NCBI GenBank assembly: GCA_022376515.1
Contig: WTXI01000004.1
Span: 434,001 to 498,000 of the forward strand
Source: Lactifluus volemus
Lineage: Eukaryota > Basidiomycota > Agaricomycetes > Russulales > Russulaceae
Direction: 5' to 3'
Length of the DNA: 64,000 nt
Below are positions 58,415 through 64,000 of this stretch, one piece after another. Made by a program: the position numbers and the translations under genes. A model generated the notes under the pieces. The model did not search any database. It was not told where the DNA came from and worked only from the letters and a program-made list of their open reading frames with translations. Position 1 is the first letter of the stretch. Every line of letters starts with the position of its first letter.

Positions 58415-59965
58415 TTAGAAACATTGACCCTCGAGCACCGAGCGATTCACAATGCGGAGGGTCACAGGATGGCCTGCTGCCTGTCGTCCATTGAGAAATG
58501 TGATAAATGCGTCCCGAACATCACTTTCTCCAGAATATCCAACCTCCTCCAGGTTTGGAAGAAGCTCCAGTGGTGGCTCTTCATCGTCAGATGGTAAGGA
58601 ACAGAAGATTTTGCTGACGAGATGATCGTGCACATGAATAGTCTTCGCGTTGGTGAAAGGCCTAAGAAGTTCACGCCACTGACTTCTGTCGACATTGTTG
58701 CGCGATTCTGATGATTGATTGTGCCTCGGTAGCTGAATGTGACTTGCTCGACAACAGAGAGTACGGGTGAAAGTGTACCGAATAATTGCGCTGCAGTCGT
58801 AACTTGCCAGTCGAGATGTCCGCACCAGATCCTCAACAACACCTTCTGACTTGGAGGGGCCGCATGTAAGGAAAGGGAAAATGCGCCGAAAGTTACCTGA
58901 ACAGCAGTAAATCCGAGGTTCTCGGATGTTTGTATGAACTGCAAGAGGCGTGGAAAAGTAAACGAGGGCTGATGATCGAGATAGACATGAAGTTGGTTGA
59001 GGAGAGGGGCGCTGATCCGAGCAACAAGACCTTCCAAATATGTCGCCATACCTTTGAATAGAAAGAAACGTATGCTAGGAAGTACGATCATATCCGGGGT
59101 CTGGTGCAACTGCCTTTCAACCTCGCGGTTGGAAGGAGGGAAACGAAATCCGATGGACAGCCTCTTCAGCTGGGCCATAAGCGAAAGCTGGGTAAGTATA
59201 TAACTTGGAGGGAAATATGCGGATGGCGGGATATCGAGAAGCGAGAGAGTGACGAGTCCCGCGGCAGTTGTGAGTAAGGGTGATCCAATTGAAAGGGAAG
59301 CCGGCTTCAGTGTGAGATGGCGTAGATTGTGGGCTTGAAACGTTACAGGAAGGGCCACTTCGATCCTATTATAATGTATATCGAAAATATACATGCGTTC
59401 CAGAATGGGGAATTGACCATCCATAGCAGCGACGAACTTCCCCACATTTGGCAAGTGAATGTGACGCACGCGATCACGGTGCGACAGTGCAAGAAGTACA
59501 CCCGATTCATCTTCTGCTGTCATCTCAAGCTCCCGATAATTGCAATATCGGATGGTGAGTGGTAGAGGTGGTGAATGTGTGAGCATGTCTGCTACAGGCA
59601 CACCATTGGTGCAGAAGAGGTGAAGGTCGAGCCGGGATGGTGATTCAAGAATAATATTTCGCCACAGTCGACAAACGTGTGCCAGTTTGTACCACCAGCG
59701 TTCACGGGGCAAAGGAGCAGCCGTGTCGAGTCCATCGTAATAGTCGTCCAGCCGATAAAGATGAAATATATTGAGAAGTACGTCATCGTTCAGGATATGG
59801 ATAGGCGAGTGTCGTCTATTGCTATCGAGCCCTATTAATTCGCAAGGTTGTGAACAGATCAGAGAACAAGACTTGAAGGATTTGGAACTCACGACTTGGT
59901 TCACGTAAGGCGGCGAGCCTTCTAATGAAGGAAGGGTAACTTGGGGTCAAGCAGCAACCAGGCAT
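58415..59965 (-). pseudogene. FB18: F-box/LRR-like gene with one late frameshift
   Basis: Exon 1 59965-59893 (MPGCCLTPSYPSFIRRLAALREPS), intron 59892-59832 (GTGAGT..AATAG, 61 nt), exon 2 from 59831. The F-box (HSPIHILNDDVLLNIFHLYRL, WWYKLAHVCRLWR) and about three quarters of the tail are open. Near 58724 one base is missing against paralogues (GTGCCTCGGTAGC against GTGCTCTTGGTAGC, after another change), so the frame departs after VTFSYR and stops at 58462. The original frame continues NQSSESRNNVDRSQW to 58415. The altered protein would still carry an F-box and most repeats, so it may be functional. Confidence 0.74.
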
Positions 59966-62900
59966 TTTCAGGGTGAGAAATGATGTGAATGTGATTGAAG
60001 ACTTCACGGCGTACACTGGACACTGGAGCTAGTAATGTGTAGGCCTCGTGTGGGCCATGCTCGCATCCTCGAGGCGGTGTCCTAGTACATGTTGGCGCTG
60101 AGTGATATATCCAGAAATGGGACGCTGACGCGACACTTCGTCACGAGCCCCACCATACATTCCCACGGCCTCTATGCGTGCGTATCATGAAACAGCGCGG
60201 ACGGGGCAGGTCAATACCCTCATCGTCGATAAACAATTCAAGAACTGCCTTCTGACACTCGGTGTGTACATGTACTACACAAATCGCCAAGCGTGCGTCT
60301 CTGCACAGAACCGACGAGCGCTCTATGAAGATGGACGCACATACCCTACTACAGTCGATAGACTTCTTTTGGTGTGCGCTGTTTATTCTCTCAATGGTGA
60401 CCAACGAAGCACACATAAGGATGACTCACAGACTCTAGGACGATCGCACAGGTAGACGCTGCGCAGCTATCCAGGGATTTTGGCCTAAGGGATTCGATCG
60501 CTGGCGTTGAGAGTCTGTTGTTCCCAGTGTCGCCTCTGCCTTCCGCCTCGAGTACTGTCACGGCGCTCCGCACTCGCGCACGCAAGTGAAGACTCGGACA
60601 AGCTGCTGAATAAGATGTGGGTTATCAAATTCGATCTCGATTTGTCTTTCCCCAGAGCGTGGAGCCGCGCAAATATCGGGACCAGGTCGAGACCAATAGC
60701 TGCTGGAGTTGGAGGCTGTGGCGGGTCCTCCAAGTGCGTGCGTGAGGAGAGCATTCCGTCCCTGGATATGGGGCTTTACGACATGGTGGACCTGTCGTTA
60801 GTTTCGGCATTTTGCGTCAAGCGGTGCCAACCCTGACTAGGCTGAGATGAAAATGGTCGGTGGGTAACATCTGAATCCCCACACATGCCGGACGATGAAA
60901 ATGTCATGACATATAGGTAGTGTACATGAGACTCTATACTGTAGAAATTATCATGATAGATTCTCTCTTTTCCAAAAGTCTCTTCATCTGATGTGAAGAG
61001 AGCATCACATCAAAACATCTCACAAGATCCCTGAAGGACGATACTGTGAGACACCACATAGACAGCGGAGTCATGGGGTGTTAACCAGGGTGTGTAGAAC
61101 CGCATAGCCACCTCGCCAATTTCTACCGGTGCCGGGTGTGGCCCCCATCGCCACATCTTGTTGCGTTGCGCAGCCCGCCGACCACGACCATGCTTCTGCG
61201 AGATGTCATCCGCGCCAGCGATACGTCTGCAGTATCCTTGGCGCCAGAGCTGGATGATGTATGTGTCGGATGTAAGTCGTGGGGAATAGAGCATGAGCAG
61301 AGAGTTCTAGTCGTGTTGGAGGGCGGAGGCACAAGCGGCGGAGAAGTGCACGTAAATCCAGTTCGAGAACGTCTGGTTTAGCTTCTGTACGAGCAGAAGT
61401 AAATGGTAGGGGGAAACTTGACATAAAGGTAGGAGGGAGGAAAGATATAACTGAAGTACGCGGGCCAGGCTCGATATTCCGACATCGCCTAGAATGTCTG
61501 CAGCCGCCGCCCTGATGATGCGCTCATTCGTCGATGTGAGGGGTTTGGTGAGTACAGTTCAGCATTGAATGGAAAATGTACACCTTCGAATACTGTGAAA
61601 TGACTGAAACAGATGCGGCCCCTTTCATCTTGAGTCCAGGGATAGCCTACCAACCAGCGCCATCCTCGTCATTCCGCGTGAAAGATAGACTGACCTATTT
61701 CAAGCTACCCTCGTACACCCACATATACGTGAGCCGCCCGAAACTCCCCTCCACAAGCTTAAATCAAAAGCGACGAGCACCGCCACGGCCAGATCGAGCT
61801 AAACTGGCGGCGCAGTATCACTGATGGGGCACAACCTCACGCTCCGCGGGATTCGCAAAATATGCACAGACGGCATCGATCAGTGGTTACACGGCGGGAT
61901 TCATTATCACGGCGCTTAAAACGACTGACAAAAATGTCAGACAGGCTGAGCTCAAAGTACAAAAACCATAAAAAGAAAAACGTTGACAGACGCACCACGG
62001 ATATTGTATCGATATGATTGGTGACACCACATCGATACCCTTCTCACGCTCCAGCTCCATTCCATTTATATTTGCGCCATACTACCCTTTCCTCTCACCT
62101 GCATTATCCATACATTCGTCTCAGCACCAGCGGTAGTAGATCTATATGGGCAGACGGGTCGATGTTGCGGTATTGAAATTTGACCGGTAACGGTCGGCCG
62201 AGAGTGAGAGTGGAGAGGTATTAAGCTTTAAGTTTCACAACCGTAGCAGCTACAAGCATGACGGAAAACAAAGAAACGAAGGATGACTGGGTGACTAGGT
62301 GACTGTGACTGACTGAATACCATCATTTACTGGCACGTGATCGAAAGACGCTACCAAGGCCAAAGACGATTAGGGTAGACAAAAGCATCACTTTCCGGAG
62401 GTGATTTTGAAAAGATTTACACTTCTTGAGCCTAAACCACTTTCGAAACCACATCACTTTCGTCTACTGCGAACAACCCTATTATTACATATCCTGCCAG
62501 TGCGACATAGAATGTGTTCGGTAAGTGTCGTTATTCCATACGTGCAGACGCGTCGAGGTTGTCGTGTTGTTAGTACTTTGGCTGGCGACAATCGGCCCCA
62601 TTGGGGAGAGTGAGAGTGGAGAAGTGTTATTAGCTTGAAGGTTTCACATTCGTGGCAGCTGCAAGCATGGAGGCATGGCGACGGAAAGCGAAGGAACGAA
62701 GGATGACTCAATGACTGGTAGGTGACGTAGAGCTAGAGTATACTCAGGCTGTACGTAGATATATGGCAAGGAAATGACATGGTGCCCGAAACGCGAATAA
62801 CGATGGGAACTTGAAGGGAACATTATAGTCACCACGACGCACGTCTATGTCGACTTGAAAAAAGTTGGGCCGCCTTGTTGTGATCTCATCAGTAACTAGC

Positions 62901-63074
62901 GTCTGGCGATCGTCATAAATGGAGACTCTGAGTAGGTGGGTGGGTGAGCGCGGCTAAGCCATGGGTAACTGTATCGAGTCGTACTTTGATCTACCAATTA
63001 GCTCCATTGCTGCAGAGCTCACACCTACAGACCCAGAGGCATATCGAACATCGAGCGATCCACCAAACGCAGGC
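59966..63074. repeat. 5F type 1, block alpha, block beta (with a second part-copy), 3' spacer of FB19
   Basis: 59966-60850 is the FB18 5' flank, 60850-61960 block alpha, 61960-62360 block beta, 62480-62700 a second diverged part of block beta (CATACGTGCAGACGCGTCGAGG, then GGCGACAATCGGCCCC), 62720-62830 a gamma fragment, and 62900-63074 the sequence 3' of FB19. The 109-codon plus-strand ORF (60507-60836) corresponds to the 128-codon ORF at 1209-1595, but its start and end differ. Confidence 0.5.
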
Positions 63075-64000
63075 TCACGGACGGCCTGCTACTTGACGTT
63101 CATTAAGAAATGTAGTAAACGAGTCCCGAACATCGCGTCCTCCAGAATATCCAATCTCCTCAAGGTTCGGAAGGAGCTCCAGTGGTGGCTCTCCATCGTC
63201 AGATGGTAAGGAACGGAAGATTTTGTTGACGAGATCGTCTTGCACATGGATAGTCTTCGCGTTGGTGAACGGCCTAAGAAGTTCACACCACTGACTTCTG
63301 TCGACACTGTTGTGCCACTCCGATGACGATTGAATGTGCTCTTGGTAGCCAAGTGTGAGATGCTCGACGACGGAAAGTACGGGTGAAAGTGTACGAAAGA
63401 ATTCCACCGCAGACACTACCTGCCGGTTGAGATGTATGCAGCTGATTTTTGACAGCAACGGAGCGTCCGACTTCCAAGGGACCGCATGTAATGAGACGGC
63501 ACGCACACCAAACGTTACCTGGACAGCGGTAAATCTAAGGCTCTTGGATGTTTGCACGAATTGCAAGAGGCGTGGGATTATAAAGGAGGGCTGGTTAAAA
63601 AGGTGTACATGAAGTTTGTTGAGAGAAGGGGCGCTGATCCGAGCAACAAGGCCTTCCAAATAGGCGCTCGCACCATCGAACGCAACCCAGCGTAGGTTGG
63701 GAAGTGTGATCATGTCCAGGGTCTGGTGTGGCTGCCTTTCACTATCACGGTTGGGAAGAGAAAAGCGAAATCCAATGAACAGATTCTCCAGCTGGGGCAT
63801 AAGCGAAAGTCGGGTAAGTATATAATTCGGAGGGAAATAGGCCGACGCCGGGATATCGAGAAGTCCGAGAGTGACGAGTCCCGCCGCACCAGTTGTGATT
63901 AAGGGAGATCCGATTGGAAGGGAAGCTGTCGACAATCTGAGATGACGTAGATTGGGGGTTTGAAGCGTTACAGGAAGGACCACTCTCATCCAAGAATGGA
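63075..64000 (-). CDS. FB19: F-box/LRR-like protein, tail only, cut by window end
   Basis: Only the tail is in the window: LPVTLQTPNLRHLRL, GSPLITT, YFPPNYILTRLSLM, LPNLRWVAF, QWCELLRPFTNAKTI, SLPSDDGEPPLELLPNLEE. It is closest by eye to FB8. One base is missing near 63080 (GGCCGTCCGTGAG against GGCCGTCCCGTCAG), making a stop directly after ERQVAGRP and removing the usual last 15-18 residues (SLRLVDRSMF..). Those residues are encoded just downstream in another frame. The F-box should lie beyond base 64000. Whether it still works is unknown; loss of this short end may be tolerated, as FB3 and FB6 also have different ends. Confidence 0.75.
   Translation of the reverse strand, partial: HSWMRVVLPVTLQTPNLRHLRLSTASLPIGSPLITTGAAGLVTLGLLDIPASAYFPPNYILTRLSLMPQLENLFIGFRFSLPNRDSERQPHQTLDMITLPNLRWVAFDGASAYLEGLVARISAPSLNKLHVHLFNQPSFIIPRLLQFVQTSKSLRFTAVQVTFGVRAVSLHAVPWKSDAPLLSKISCIHLNRQVVSAVEFFRTLSPVLSVVEHLTLGYQEHIQSSSEWHNSVDRSQWCELLRPFTNAKTIHVQDDLVNKIFRSLPSDDGEPPLELLPNLEEIGYSGGRDVRDSFTTFLNERQVAGRP

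Noticed and set aside
1..64000. tRNA, rRNA or CRISPR features
   Set aside because: No cloverleaf-like A/B boxes, rRNA core or regularly spaced repeat arrays were recognised; a tRNA search program would be needed to exclude a tRNA.

Overview
This window looks like nuclear DNA of a filamentous basidiomycete, most likely a mushroom-forming Agaricomycete. It has short introns of about 47-64 nt with GT..AG ends, no operons and long gene-poor spacers. One protein family dominates: F-box proteins with a loose leucine-rich tail, of the kind greatly expanded in Agaricomycetes. I recognise the family from its motif order (HILNDDVLLNIF, WWYKLAHVCRQWR, ESPSRLDL, then LPLTI, DESGILLALSHRDRV, QAPNLRHL, SPLLTT, YFPPSYIL, QWRELLRPF). 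I cannot name the species, and no gene has a standard symbol.

Layout: 19 F-box loci (here FB1-FB19) all lie on the minus strand, one every 2-4 kb. The window begins inside FB1 and ends inside FB19, so the array continues on both sides. FB1 (partial), FB3-FB8, FB13, FB14 and FB16 have open reading frames. FB2, FB9-FB12, FB15, FB17 and FB18 are fragments or carry frameshifts. FB19 is cut by the window edge and has lost its last residues. Most copies share one gene model: a short exon 1 (often beginning MPGCC), one small phase-1 intron (donor GTGAGT or GTAAGC, acceptor usually AATAG), and one long exon 2 with the F-box and tail. ORF callers miss exon 1. Spliced lengths are 480-518 residues.

Region by region: 1-24.7 kb holds mostly intact copies. 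A block of about 9.6 kb (3607-13174) reappears at 14083-20631 with two internal deletions, one of which removed the FB4 equivalent. 25.1-29.8 kb is a tandem pair of broken copies (FB9, FB10). 29.8-31 kb has a local inversion of repeat DNA. 31.35-33.05 kb is a single-copy island with the only other gene I can model, a plus-strand five-exon gene of unknown function. 33.6-38 kb has two broken copies (FB11, FB12). 39-64 kb alternates intact and broken copies of a related subfamily.

Between the genes, the spacers are built from a few recurring blocks: a 5' flank (5F), block alpha, block beta, a 3' flank (gamma) and block delta. They were copied along with the genes and carry long but inconsistent ORFs on both strands. 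I treat them as duplicated spacer or gene relics rather than genes.

How the genes would work together: by family knowledge, each F-box protein would link a target bound by its variable tail to SKP1-CUL1 ubiquitin ligase. The array therefore looks like a birth-and-death reservoir of substrate receptors. Comparisons were made by eye; no identities, expression or database hits were computed.
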